Shown here piece after piece: positions 26,401 through 32,851 of a DNA stretch of 64,000 nt. The notes beneath the pieces were generated by a model, which saw only the letters and a program-made list of their open reading frames with translations, was not told where the DNA came from and made no database searches. Each line of letters starts with the position of its first letter. Positions within the stretch are counted from its first letter, which is position 1. A program made the translations under genes and the position numbers. Source of the stretch: Umezawaea sp036375055 (lineage in GTDB: Bacteria; Actinomycetota; Actinomycetes; Mycobacteriales; Pseudonocardiaceae); the NCBI RefSeq assembly GCF_036375055.1, contig NZ_DASUSQ010000011.1, positions 169,838-233,837 of the forward strand, read 5' to 3'.

Positions 26401-26516
26401 GCGCCTTCGCCTGCGCCACCGGCTACCAGGCCGTGACGATGGAGAGGAGGCTGTTCAACTTCGTGACGAAGACGCTGAAGAACTCGCCCATCCCGATCCG
26501 TAGGGTCATGCCGTGA
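20487..26516 (+). CDS. secreted RHS/YD-repeat polymorphic toxin with PIN-like C-terminal domain
   Basis: 2009 residues. A signal peptide (TRTLFSALAISALALGLAEPGVAA) is followed by an Ig-like module (about 85-210, LRMIPGDEHPVKVELRNTTAATWP), then tens of YD repeats forming the RHS shell. A golvesin C-terminal-like domain is inserted at about 1129-1262. The shell ends in the RHS-core motif (FDSASGNYDMGFRDYNPSQNRFLS and RYAFGGGNPITAV, to about 1745). A hydrophobic pretoxin stretch follows (1750-1830), then a Pro/Ala/Lys linker (1842-1882), then a 125-residue toxin. The toxin has PIN-nuclease features: IFADTDLMVKA (D1887, D1889), VTPNQHREFL (E1919), GRGDAALCAFACATGYQAVTMERRLFNF (D1968). The family role is contact-dependent or secreted RNase toxin in competition. 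GGAGGGG precedes ATG 20487. The immunity candidate overlaps by 4 nt. Confidence 0.88.
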   Translation: MAKTRTLFSALAISALALGLAEPGVAAPRHAPALRQAAAPESTRCDTAAWPAAPRATAGRAAPPPRQVAQAQQAADPTYSAPGTPLRMIPGDEHPVKVELRNTTAATWPKATHVLSYHWVLPNGDDETGPSNRLETALPADLAPGQVVTLDARVKAPPTADVGNKREQWVLKWDVLDTRTRKWLSETAGVPTLDQATTVEDPTSDQLGLEKFYQYRGIPTGAGTSLAVNQFSGNAVFGHNVFTNPGRGLATFTRLTYNSLDTSNSYAGRGWSVSTSSLARLGTPLQFDGLLGSVLTGHPDRITLVDGDGTGHEFELNKHDSNDTGRWTYDSPAGVHLLLRRDPGGDDARRWVFTAPDRTRTYFDADGYQTATVDKNGNELLFGYERGVIGNRATKLLTHLTDATGRRTLTLDYYQPGDDYSVFRGNTKVREKGLAISAIVNQLRSVTDVSGRTVTFTYGDDGLLQEVVDGAGTPDAKPFTFFYEDSLRTQNPKLTRVVDPNGGASEVQYYTDGAEELREWHVRTLLDRQDGGTGFDYADADGDSGSKITSKVTDANGNATDHVVDGYGRVEKLTNAKGETTDLTWDADNNVVALREDNGATTTWSYDQKTGFPLEVRDAEGNARGYPGTRLAYRTDLDGHVADLVEKTSPEGRKWRFTYDDRGNLVAVTDPKGTATPDDSDYTARYVYDDLGHLTSTTDANGHTTTYADYDVNGYPQRITDPLNCSSFFRYDDVGNVVSTVDAKGSTSTFTYDVFKRPLDSRVPKDAAANVFITTPGPVYDRNDNVVKVTAANGAVTTTAYDELDRQVAVTSPKDDTPGAPEKTSTFAYDRVGNLLRQTLPKGTLTPEPDDFTVTFRYDELGQAVEATNAEGKRAVMTYDRVGNVLTEADPRKTATSDPNDVTARYRYDLNHRVVETFDASGESVTSTYDRDGNVVEKTDEDGNATSTTYDERSMPVEVRSPHDGGGGSITYFTTRYEYDQVGNTTRTITPRGVQTGDDPDDFARGAVYDELNRVKEELLPFDRDDSSVTAADRIFHSYDEVGNPKEISAPPSNGQSVRNTTRYTYFDNGWTRSSTDAWGISTEYDYNAIGQQTNRTHLSEGGGASRVQTWTYHPDGKKKTRSDGGVPVGRHVVVVDNSDPDDTEVSGTWATVSDRGEYEGFDYRTHQTGGGADSFTWKADIPAGGRYEVAVRYTEATATDASYTVEHDGGVATVKVDQTTRQGEWVPLGTWDFTEDTERKVVLSGAAGGSVTADAVRLARDNSGDVDTEEKRFEYVYDANDNQTLLKDLSSGALVDEYSITYDGLDRADVVEERESGAVKKRTSFDYDENGNVLDWEHDDQSASYSYDVRDLVSKVVNRGTGGEKVTTFEYTSRAHLAKQTKHNGNTVEFEYYLDGLSKRQVERKSSGAVINEHRLEYDHNGNRTRDQATKQNADDKGDTQDNVFAYTFDPRDRVRKVEKTGDDTATETYDHDANNNVVKQTIDDTTTTFSHDRNRLVSATANDVTSSYAYDPWGRLSRVTAAGQQVEKYVYDGFDHTAEHRAGSGEATRTTKYVYDPLDRTVSQNSTGGGAEAKKVEMFYLGLSEQVLTENLNGELNKSYQYSPHGELLSQVSVEDDGTEKDSYFAFNPHSDVESVTDESGDATSTYGYTAYGQDDEASFTGEDKPGQQQPAEEPLNSYRFNTKRFDSASGNYDMGFRDYNPSQNRFLSLDLYNGALSDLGLATNPFTMNRYAFGGGNPITAVEIDGHLFGLSWSDIGHAALDVVGLVPVVGEAADLANAAWYAAEGNYVDAALSAASAIPFAGYGATAVKAGKYADKAVDAVQTADNVGDAAKTAAKVDPPAAPKADPAPAPAPKADPAPAPKAEAPAPKADAPAPKRDPIFADTDLMVKANKGHAGALAEIRGGKTYVTPNQHREFLAGGAGRREFMEREGIELFGGPQAGQVAGTERFQSTFASVNPAQGRGDAALCAFACATGYQAVTMERRLFNFVTKTLKNSPIPIRRVMP

Positions 26517-26821
26517 GCATCTACAACCACCTGGAGATCGAGGCCCGCTGCCCCCGGTGCGGCGTCGTCTCGACCTCGGACGCGGAGTTCAGGTTCGGGC
26601 TCCGGGAACTGGTCCGCTACCGCCGGGGGGACGTCCTGCGCTGGGAGGGCAAGGGCGTTCGCACACCCGCTCACCGCCCGGAGGGCGGCGACTACCGGGG
26701 CGAGGCGTACGCGGAGTGCCCCGCGTGCGGCCGCGACTTCTGGTTGGTGGTCCACGTGGAGCACGACGTGATCACGTCGTACGAGGTGGACGCGGAACGT
26801 CCGGGCTACGTGAACCCGTGA
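26513..26821 (+). CDS. zinc-ribbon protein, candidate immunity protein for the RHS toxin
   Basis: 102 residues with two CxxC knuckles (C13-P-R-C16 and C69-P-A-C72), a zinc-ribbon pattern with a 52-residue insertion. The rest is mixed charged and hydrophobic (FWLVVHVEHDVITSYEV). There is no signal peptide, so it is cytosolic. Its GTG start overlaps the toxin stop by 4 nt (GTGA), the classical arrangement of an effector and its immunity gene. No named family is recognised. The immunity role is inferred from position and size only. Confidence 0.65.
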   Translation: MSIYNHLEIEARCPRCGVVSTSDAEFRFGLRELVRYRRGDVLRWEGKGVRTPAHRPEGGDYRGEAYAECPACGRDFWLVVHVEHDVITSYEVDAERPGYVNP

Positions 26822-26873
26822 CGGCCGGGAACCGCAGACCGCGGCCCGGAACACACGAGTGGAGAGGCTGAGG

Positions 26874-27917
26874 ATGAAGTTCACCAGGGGGACGGCCGCG
26901 GGGGCGGTCGGGTTGGCGGTGGCGGCGGTGCTGGTCGGTGCGACCGGCGCGGCGGCCTCGGAGGACGCGTTGCCGCTGCCGAACTACGGGGACGTCGCGG
27001 TGGACCAGGTCCACCAGCGGGTGTTCGTCAGCGGCGGGCCGACGGCGAACGGGATCGTGGTCACCGACTTCCGGGGGCGGGTGACCAAGCGGATCGACGG
27101 GCAGCCCGGTGCCACGGGGCTGGAGTTGAGCGCGGACGGGAGCAGCCTGTACGTGGCGCTGGCGGCCGGGGACGCGGTGTCGGTGATCAGCACCGAGACG
27201 CTGACCGAGACCGCGCGGCACGCCACGGGCGCGCAGACGTGCCCGACGCACCTGGCGCGCACGGGGTCGCTGGTGTGGTTCGGGTACGGGTGCGCGGCGG
27301 ACTGGAACGCGAAGATCGGCAAGCTCGACCCGGCCGCGGCGGCTCCGGTCGACGTGAGCAGGCCGTTCGGCGGGGCGACGTTCCAGCGGGCCCCGCTGCT
27401 CGCCTCCAGCGGCGCCGAGGCCGGGCCGGTGGTGGCGGGGCAGCTGTCGCTGAGCCAGTCCACGGTGCGGGTGTTCAGCCAGGCGGGCGGGGACCTCGCC
27501 GCCGGGGCGTCGGGCGACGTGGTGGGGGCGTCGCTCAACGACCTGTCGGTGAGCCCGGACGGGGCGACGCTCTACAGCGCGTCCGGTTCACGCGGCAACG
27601 TGGAGGCGTTCGCACCGGCCGACCTGGCGCGGCGCGGCTCGTACGCGACCGGTGTGCGGCCCAACTCCGTCGCCTCGTCGCCGAACAACGCGTTCGTCGC
27701 CACCGCGATCACCACGAGCGGCGCGGACGACGTGAAGGTCTACGCGGTCGGCGGCACGCTGCCGGTGCGCACGGTGCAGGTCGACCGCACCGAGACCGCC
27801 GCGACGCGCGGGCTGGCGTGGAGCGCTGACCTCAAGCGCCTGTTCGTGATCACCCAGCAGGCGAACGACCCGGCGCCGCGGCTGTCGGTGGTCACCTCAC
27901 CCACCGACGACGACTGA
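26874..27917 (+). CDS. secreted YVTN-like beta-propeller protein
   Basis: 347 residues from ATG 26874, chosen over GTG 26859 because GGAGAGG lies 7 nt upstream. A signal peptide ends near GATGAAASEDA. The rest has repeated beta-propeller blades: YGDVAVDQVHQRVFVSGG, GLELSADGSSLYVALAAGDAVSVIST, LNDLSVSPDGATLYSASGSRGNVEAF and RGLAWSADLKRLFVITQQ. Cys in AQTCPTHL and GYGCAADW may form a disulfide. Such propellers act as scaffolds or binding proteins at the cell surface. It lies 52 bp after the immunity candidate and could be cotranscribed with it, but no functional link is evident. Confidence 0.82.
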   Translation: MKFTRGTAAGAVGLAVAAVLVGATGAAASEDALPLPNYGDVAVDQVHQRVFVSGGPTANGIVVTDFRGRVTKRIDGQPGATGLELSADGSSLYVALAAGDAVSVISTETLTETARHATGAQTCPTHLARTGSLVWFGYGCAADWNAKIGKLDPAAAAPVDVSRPFGGATFQRAPLLASSGAEAGPVVAGQLSLSQSTVRVFSQAGGDLAAGASGDVVGASLNDLSVSPDGATLYSASGSRGNVEAFAPADLARRGSYATGVRPNSVASSPNNAFVATAITTSGADDVKVYAVGGTLPVRTVQVDRTETAATRGLAWSADLKRLFVITQQANDPAPRLSVVTSPTDDD

Positions 27918-28018
27918 GGCCCGTCCTCGGCATCCGCCGTGGACGCGCGGTGGCAGCGCCCGCGCCACCACCGCGGCGGTGGCAGGTGGGATCGTGCCGG
28001 AGCCCCCGTCCGAACGGG

Positions 28019-28053
28019 ATCGTCGGTGTCGACGCGGCGTCGGCACCGACGAT
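28019..28053. terminator. 17-bp stem inverted repeat, bidirectional terminator
   Basis: Arms 28019-28035 and 28037-28053 pair over 17 bp with a single G-T pair and one unpaired central base. It lies between the convergent propeller and flavoprotein genes. The tiny spacer would open to a usable loop in RNA. Confidence 0.55.
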
Positions 28054-28106
28054 CCGAGGGGAACCACGTCCCTGCGCGGGACCGCGCTTCCGCCGGCGTC
28101 GAGCGT

Positions 28107-28138
28107 CGGCACCGGACGGCCTCCGACGTCCGGTGCCG
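28107..28138. terminator. second terminator hairpin
   Basis: A perfect 11-bp stem (28107-28117 with 28128-28138) and a 10-nt loop, between the same convergent genes and 58 bp from the stop of the minus-strand flavoprotein gene. Confidence 0.6.
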
Positions 28139-28195
28139 GGAACGACGTGGTCCTACGGCGGCACCGCCGGGACCCGTGCCCGCGGGGTGTTCCCG

Positions 28196-29176
28196 TCAGA
28201 CGCCGACGAGGCCGTGCCGCGCGGCGGCCAGGGCCGCCTCGGTGTCGGCGGTGACGAGGTCGGCGTTCAGCCGTGCGCCCGCCAGCGCGCCCGCCGCCGC
28301 GGAGGCGCCGACCTGGGCGCTGGGGTCGGTGGCGTTGCCCGCCACGCACACCCCCGGCACGTCGGTGGTGCCCGCCGCGCCCGCGACGAAGCGGCGACCC
28401 ATCCCGCCCGGCAGGTCCTCCAGCGGCAGTCCCAGGCCCTCCAGCCCCTCGGTGCGGGCCCACATCGACGTGGCGACGGCCAGAGCGCGCCGGGGCACGA
28501 ACGTCCCGTCGGTCAGGCGCACGCCCGCGACGCCACCGCCGTCGGCGGCCACGACCTCGGCCACGTCGGTGTCGACGACGCGGATGCCGCGCGCCGCGAA
28601 GCGGGCACGGGTGTCGTCGTCGAGGTCGGTGCCGCGGGTGAAGTAGACGAGGTCGTCGCTCAGCTGGCGGAACAGCAGCGCGTGGTGGACGGAGGCCTGC
28701 CCCGTGGCGAGGACGCCGATGGGCTCGTCGCGCACCTCCCAGCCGTGGCAGTACGGGCAGTGCACCACGCCGCGCCCCCAGTGCTCGGCCAGCCCGCGGA
28801 CGTCGGGCAGCACGTCACGCAGCCCGGTGGCCACGAGCAGCCTGCGGGCCGACAGGACGCGGCCGTCGGCGAGGGTCACCGTGAAGCGCACCTCGTCCCC
28901 GGCGGCGGGCACGGCGGAGGCCACCTCGCCGGTCACGACCAGGCCGCCGTAGCGGCGCACCTCCTCGCGCCCCGTGCGCAGCAGGTCCGCGGGCGGGACG
29001 CCGTCCAGGCCGAGCAGGCCGTGCACGCCGTCGGCGGGCGCGTTGCGCGGCGTGCCGCTGTCGACCACGACGACCGAGCGGCGGGACCGGGCGAGCATCA
29101 GCGCACCGTTCAGCCCGGCCGCTCCTCCCCCGATCACCACGGCGTCAACGGTTCCCACCGGGAGTCGGTCGGACAT
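28196..29176 (-). CDS. thioredoxin-reductase-like FAD oxidoreductase
   Basis: 326 residues. FAD-binding GGGAAG is in VVIGGGAAGLNGALMLARS. The redox disulfide C140-P-Y-C143 is followed by HGWEVRD, the thioredoxin-reductase-like pattern. The C-terminal FAD contact is VPGVCVAGNATDPSAQV. The NADPH GxGxxA site is weak (IGVLATGQASVHHALL), and Trx reductases usually have CATC, so it belongs to the broader NAD(P)/FAD family that includes gliotoxin/holomycin-type dithiol oxidases. Cytosolic. It is divergent from an XRE-cupin regulator with a palindrome between, so it is probably under that regulator. Confidence 0.87.
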   Translation of the reverse strand: MSDRLPVGTVDAVVIGGGAAGLNGALMLARSRRSVVVVDSGTPRNAPADGVHGLLGLDGVPPADLLRTGREEVRRYGGLVVTGEVASAVPAAGDEVRFTVTLADGRVLSARRLLVATGLRDVLPDVRGLAEHWGRGVVHCPYCHGWEVRDEPIGVLATGQASVHHALLFRQLSDDLVYFTRGTDLDDDTRARFAARGIRVVDTDVAEVVAADGGGVAGVRLTDGTFVPRRALAVATSMWARTEGLEGLGLPLEDLPGGMGRRFVAGAAGTTDVPGVCVAGNATDPSAQVGASAAAGALAGARLNADLVTADTEAALAAARHGLVGV

Positions 29177-29248
29177 GGCGTCACCCCTCTCGTCACGCGG
29201 CCCCGAGTGGAGCCGACACCACGACGATAGGCACGCCTTGCACTAATG

Positions 29249-29262
29249 GCATAAGATTATGC
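29249..29262. promoter_or_regulatory. operator candidate GCATAA-GA-TTATGC
   Basis: A perfect 6-bp inverted repeat with a 2-bp spacer, in an AT-rich patch between the divergent flavoprotein and XRE-cupin genes. It overlaps the first ATG of the regulator and a TAAGAT -10-like hexamer (29252-29257), which fits autorepression of a near-leaderless transcript. Confidence 0.5.
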
Positions 29263-29834
29263 GCATGACGCAAGAAAATGGCGAGATGGACAGCCTCGTG
29301 CGCAAGCGGATCAGGGCACTGCGGGTGGCCCAGGGCTGGTCGCTGGAGGAGCTGGCGACCCGCGCCAACCTCAGCCAGTCCACGCTCAGCCGCATCGAGA
29401 ACGGCCAGCGGCGCCTGGCCCTCGACCAGCTCGTCACCCTGGCCCGAGCCCTGGACACCTCCCTGGACCAGCTCGTCGAGACCGCGACCGAGGACGTCGT
29501 CACCAGCCCGGTGATCGACCGCGCGCACGGGCTGATGCGCTGGCCGATCAGGGCCTACCCCGACATGAGCATCGTGCGCCAGCGGATGACGAACCCGCCA
29601 CCGGACAACCCGGCGCGCATGCGCGCCCACCCCGGCCACGAGTGGCTCGTCGTCCTGTCCGGCACGGCGATCCTGCAACTGGGCAACCGGCGCATCCGCG
29701 TGGAGAAGAACCAGGCGGCGGAGTTCCCCACGATGCTGCCGCACGACATCGGGGCGGAGGGCGGGCCGTGCGAGATCCTGGGCATCTTCGACCGCGACGC
29801 CCGCCGCGGCCACCAGCGCGGCGACGACGGCTGA
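29259..29834 (+). CDS. XRE-type HTH-cupin transcriptional regulator
   Basis: 191 residues from ATG 29259; ATG 29265 and 29286 are alternatives, and none has a good ribosome site, so the message may be leaderless. HTH_3 at about 16-70 (IRALRVAQGWSLEELATRAN, LSQSTLSRIENGQRR). Cupin at about 110-180 (GHEWLVVLSGTAILQLGNRRI, VEKNQAAEFPTMLPHDIGAEG). It is the second regulator of this architecture in the window (the other ends at 9209). The flavoprotein gene 82 bp away in the other direction is its likely target. Confidence 0.88.
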   Translation: MRMTQENGEMDSLVRKRIRALRVAQGWSLEELATRANLSQSTLSRIENGQRRLALDQLVTLARALDTSLDQLVETATEDVVTSPVIDRAHGLMRWPIRAYPDMSIVRQRMTNPPPDNPARMRAHPGHEWLVVLSGTAILQLGNRRIRVEKNQAAEFPTMLPHDIGAEGGPCEILGIFDRDARRGHQRGDDG

Positions 29835-29932
29835 CGCGGCGGTTTGCGCGTTCGGCACCGCGATCGACCATCGTCTTGCGCACTCCGGGATTCGTCCGGT
29901 CGCCGCGGTGCGGTCGTCCTAGCGTGGCGGCC

Positions 29933-30781
29933 ATGAACCACACCGCACACGCCGCCACCACCCCGCACACCCACGACTCCGGGGGCCAGGCGGAGATCCT
30001 CGACCTGGACGAGGAGGTGCTCGCCGAGCACACCGCGTCCATCACCGCCTGGCTGCCCGTCACGGAGGACCCGCGGCACGTCGTCGACCTCGGGTGCGGC
30101 ACCGGCGCCGGCACCTTCGCCCTGCTCGCGCGCTTCCCCGAGGCCGAGGTGACGGCCGTCGACGCGTCGGAGGGCCACCTGCACCGCCTGCGGGCGAGGG
30201 CCGAGGCGCTCGGGCTGGCCGACCGGGTGCGCACGGTCCTGACCGACCTCGACGCGGAGTGGCCCGACCTCGGTCGTCCCGACCTGGTGTGGGCGTCGGC
30301 GTCGATGCACCACCTGGCGGACCCCGACCGCGCCCTGCGCGCGGTCCACGAGCGGCTCGCGCCCGGCGGCCTGTTCGCCGTGGTCGAACTGGCGGGCTTC
30401 CCGCGCTTCCTGCCGCCCGACGCCCCGGCGGAACGTCCCGGTGTCGAGGAGCGCTGCCACGACGCCCTCGCCCACCTCTACGCCCAGCACGTGCCGCACC
30501 GCGGTGCCGACTGGGGCCCCAAGCTGACCTCGGCCGGGTTCACCGTCGAGGGCGAGCGCACGATCACCGTGAACGTCGAGGGCGCCCGCGGCGAGACCGT
30601 CGGCCGCTACGCGGTCAGCGGCCTGAGCCGCCTGCGCGACAAGGCGGCCCCCTCGCTCGCAGCCGAGGACCTCGCTGCCCTGGACCGGCTGCTCGACACC
30701 GACGGCCCGTTCAGCATCCTGCGCCGCGACGACCTCGCCGTGCGCACGGAGCGCACCGTCTGGGCCGCGCGCCGCGCCTGA
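29933..30781 (+). CDS. class I SAM-dependent methyltransferase
   Basis: 282 residues from ATG 29933. Rossmann motif I is HVVDLGCGTGAGTFALLARF. Motif II has the acidic residue in VTAVDASEGHL. Later motifs are RPDLVWASASMHHLADPDRALR and LAPGGLFAVVELAGF, as in UbiE/trans-aconitate-type small-molecule methyltransferases. The N-terminal 20 residues are His/Thr-rich (NHTAHAATTPHTHDS) and probably disordered. The substrate is unknown. It stands alone between an XRE-cupin gene and a convergent TetR gene 15 bp away. Confidence 0.87.
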   Translation: MNHTAHAATTPHTHDSGGQAEILDLDEEVLAEHTASITAWLPVTEDPRHVVDLGCGTGAGTFALLARFPEAEVTAVDASEGHLHRLRARAEALGLADRVRTVLTDLDAEWPDLGRPDLVWASASMHHLADPDRALRAVHERLAPGGLFAVVELAGFPRFLPPDAPAERPGVEERCHDALAHLYAQHVPHRGADWGPKLTSAGFTVEGERTITVNVEGARGETVGRYAVSGLSRLRDKAAPSLAAEDLAALDRLLDTDGPFSILRRDDLAVRTERTVWAARRA

Positions 30782-30796
30782 CCCGGTGCGGCCTGG

Positions 30797-31387
30797 TCAC
30801 ACCGACAGCAGCGGCACCAGGACCTCGTCGACCACGGCGGCCACCTCGTCCTCGCCGACGGCGTCGGAGCGCCACACCTCCACCAGCAGCATCCGGGGCC
30901 CGACCTCGGCGCTGCGCCCGGTGACCCGCGCCGGGTCGGCCTCGCCACGGTCGGCCGCCTCGCCCATCACCCCGAGCAGCACCTCCCGTGCGGGGCGGAT
31001 CACCGATTCCCACACCTGGTCGAACAGCTCGGGGTGGTGGTGGCGGTGGGCGAGCAGCGGTCGCAGCGCCCGCCCGCGCGGCTCGCCGAGGACGTGCACG
31101 AAGTGGCTGAGCAGCAGGACGAGGTCGGAGCGCAGGGAGCCCGTGCGCGGCGGGGTCGGGGGGTGCCCGAAGCCGGTGGCGGGGTCGGTGAGCGCGGCGA
31201 TCACCAGTTCGCCGGGGCTGGACCAGCGGCGGTACAGCGCCGCCTTGCCGGTGCCCGCCGCCGTGGCGACCTTGTCGAAGGACAGCTCGGCGAAGCTGGT
31301 GCGGGCCAGCTCCTCCAGGGTGGCGAGGTAGATCGCCTCGGTCAGCGCGCTGCCTCGGCGACGGGTCACGGGTCGCGGGGTCACCAC
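30797..31387 (-). CDS. TetR-family transcriptional regulator
   Basis: About 196 residues from GTG 31387 (GTG 31384 and 31369 possible). The N-terminal TetR HTH is AIYLATLEELARTSFAELSFDKVATAAGTGKAALYRRWSSPGELV. The C-terminal ligand domain is helical (SDLVLLLSHFVHVLGEPRGRALRPLLAH), resembling TetR_C_11-type domains. It is divergent from an amidohydrolase gene across a perfect 9-bp-arm inverted repeat at 31409-31430, so it probably represses both itself and that gene. The ligand may be the amidohydrolase substrate (inference). Confidence 0.88.
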   Translation of the reverse strand: MVTPRPVTRRRGSALTEAIYLATLEELARTSFAELSFDKVATAAGTGKAALYRRWSSPGELVIAALTDPATGFGHPPTPPRTGSLRSDLVLLLSHFVHVLGEPRGRALRPLLAHRHHHPELFDQVWESVIRPAREVLLGVMGEAADRGEADPARVTGRSAEVGPRMLLVEVWRSDAVGEDEVAAVVDEVLVPLLSV

Positions 31388-31408
31388 CCCATCATGACGG
31401 CACCCGTA

Positions 31409-31430
31409 TAGTGAACAAAACTGTTCACTA
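31409..31430. promoter_or_regulatory. TetR operator TAGTGAACA-N4-TGTTCACTA
   Basis: Perfect 9-bp arms with an AAAC spacer, in the short space between the divergent TetR and amidohydrolase genes. A TATAGT -10-like hexamer (31407-31412) overlaps the left arm. Length and position are typical for TetR dimers. Confidence 0.75.
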
Positions 31431-31445
31431 AAATCGGAGGCCACG

Positions 31446-32834
31446 ATGTACCGCATCGCCGACGTCCAGGTCGTCGACCCACGGGACGGCTCGGTCACCG
31501 CCCACCAGGACGTCCGGGTCGCCGACGGGCGGATCGCCGGGATCAGCGCCACGACCGGGCCGGACGGGGACCCGACGACCGCCGACGGGCGGGGCCGCTT
31601 CGCCGTGCCCGGATTCGTGGACATGCACGCCCACCCGCTCAACCTCGGCGACCCCGGCCCCGAGCTGGGGCTCATGCTCGCCTTCGGCATCACCGGGTAC
31701 CGGCAGATGAGCGGCACCGCCGACCTGCTGCGCCGCCGCGGGGGCAGCGCGTCCACCGACCGGGTGCCCGCGCTGCTCGCCACGCCCGGCGCGGTGCTCA
31801 CGCCGCTCAACGCGGGCAAGCCGGACACGGCCGTCGCGGAGGTGCGGCGGCAGGCCCGCGACGGCGCGGACTTCATCAAGGCGGCCCTCATCACCCCCGA
31901 GGTCTACTTCGCCGTCCAGGCCGAGGCCGACCGGCTGGGCATCCCGGTCGTGGGCCACCTGCCCGCGGGCGTGGACGTGCGCGCCGCGTCCGACGCGGGC
32001 TTCCGGTCGATCGAGCACGTCGGCCCCGGACTCGGCGTGCTGACGGGCTGCTCGTGCCACGAGGAGCACCTGCGCGCCGCGACCCCGTCCAGCCCGATCA
32101 AGGCACCTCCGTTCCGGATCCCGTTCGCGGACAGGGTCGCCGAGAAGGTGCTCGCGAAGATCGTCGTCAACCCGGCCCAGCTGACCGGCCCCGCCACCCT
32201 GCGCGCCGTCCGGGACGCGATCGACAGCTTCGACGAGGACAAGGCCCGCGAGCTGGCCCGGCGGTTCGCCGCGAACGGCACGTGGAACTGCCCGACGCTG
32301 ATCCGGGTGAAGGCCCAGCAGCTCTGCGACGCCCCGGAGTTCGCGGCCGACCCCGACCTGCGCTACGCCACCGCGAAGGAGCGAGCGGCCTGGACCGCCG
32401 CGGCCACCGCGTTCCGCCGCAAGTTCGACGGGAGCGAACGGGCCGTCTTCGCCGAGCAGTTCGCGCTCCAGTCGCGGGTGGTGAGGATCCTCGACGAGGA
32501 GGGCGCGCCGCTGCTGGCGGGCAGCGACGCGGTCGGCGCGGCCTGGGTCGTCGCGGGCGCCTCGCTGCACGACGAGTTCGACCTGCTCGCCGACGCGGGC
32601 CTGAGCCCGCTGCGGGTGCTCCAGACCGCCACCACCAACCCGGCCCGCTTCCTCGGCCGCGAGGACGACGCGGGCACCGTCGAGGCGGGCAAGGAGGCCG
32701 ACCTCGTGCTGCTCGACGACGACCCCACGGCGTCGGTGGCCAACCTGCGCGCGGTCAGCGCCGTCGTCCGCGGCGGCCGGTTCCACGACACCGCGGCGCT
32801 GACCGCGCTGAAGGAGCGGGCCACCGGCCGCTAG
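31446..32834 (+). CDS. metal-dependent amidohydrolase (imidazolonepropionase-like)
   Basis: 462 residues. The amidohydrolase barrel has HxH at 61-63 (VDMHAHPL), a Lys in ADFIKAALIT that could carry the bridging carboxylate, metal His in VVGHLPAG and SIEHVGPG, and the catalytic Asp in LLAGSDAVGAAW. The C-terminal piece is the usual small beta domain (GTVEAGKEADLVLLDDDP). GGAGG precedes the ATG. Many relatives hydrolyse cyclic amides, dipeptides or mycotoxin-like esters; the substrate is not predictable here. It is controlled by the divergent TetR. It converges with the ECF sigma gene. Confidence 0.88.
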   Translation: MYRIADVQVVDPRDGSVTAHQDVRVADGRIAGISATTGPDGDPTTADGRGRFAVPGFVDMHAHPLNLGDPGPELGLMLAFGITGYRQMSGTADLLRRRGGSASTDRVPALLATPGAVLTPLNAGKPDTAVAEVRRQARDGADFIKAALITPEVYFAVQAEADRLGIPVVGHLPAGVDVRAASDAGFRSIEHVGPGLGVLTGCSCHEEHLRAATPSSPIKAPPFRIPFADRVAEKVLAKIVVNPAQLTGPATLRAVRDAIDSFDEDKARELARRFAANGTWNCPTLIRVKAQQLCDAPEFAADPDLRYATAKERAAWTAAATAFRRKFDGSERAVFAEQFALQSRVVRILDEEGAPLLAGSDAVGAAWVVAGASLHDEFDLLADAGLSPLRVLQTATTNPARFLGREDDAGTVEAGKEADLVLLDDDPTASVANLRAVSAVVRGGRFHDTAALTALKERATGR

Positions 32835-32849
32835 TGCGGTGACCGCACT
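32833..32849. terminator. short convergent-gene terminator hairpin
   Basis: AGTGCGG-TGA-CCGCACT extended to 8-bp dyad arms, overlapping the amidohydrolase stop codon and ending 3 bp before the stop of the convergent sigma gene. Confidence 0.5.
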
Positions 32850-32851
32850 CC

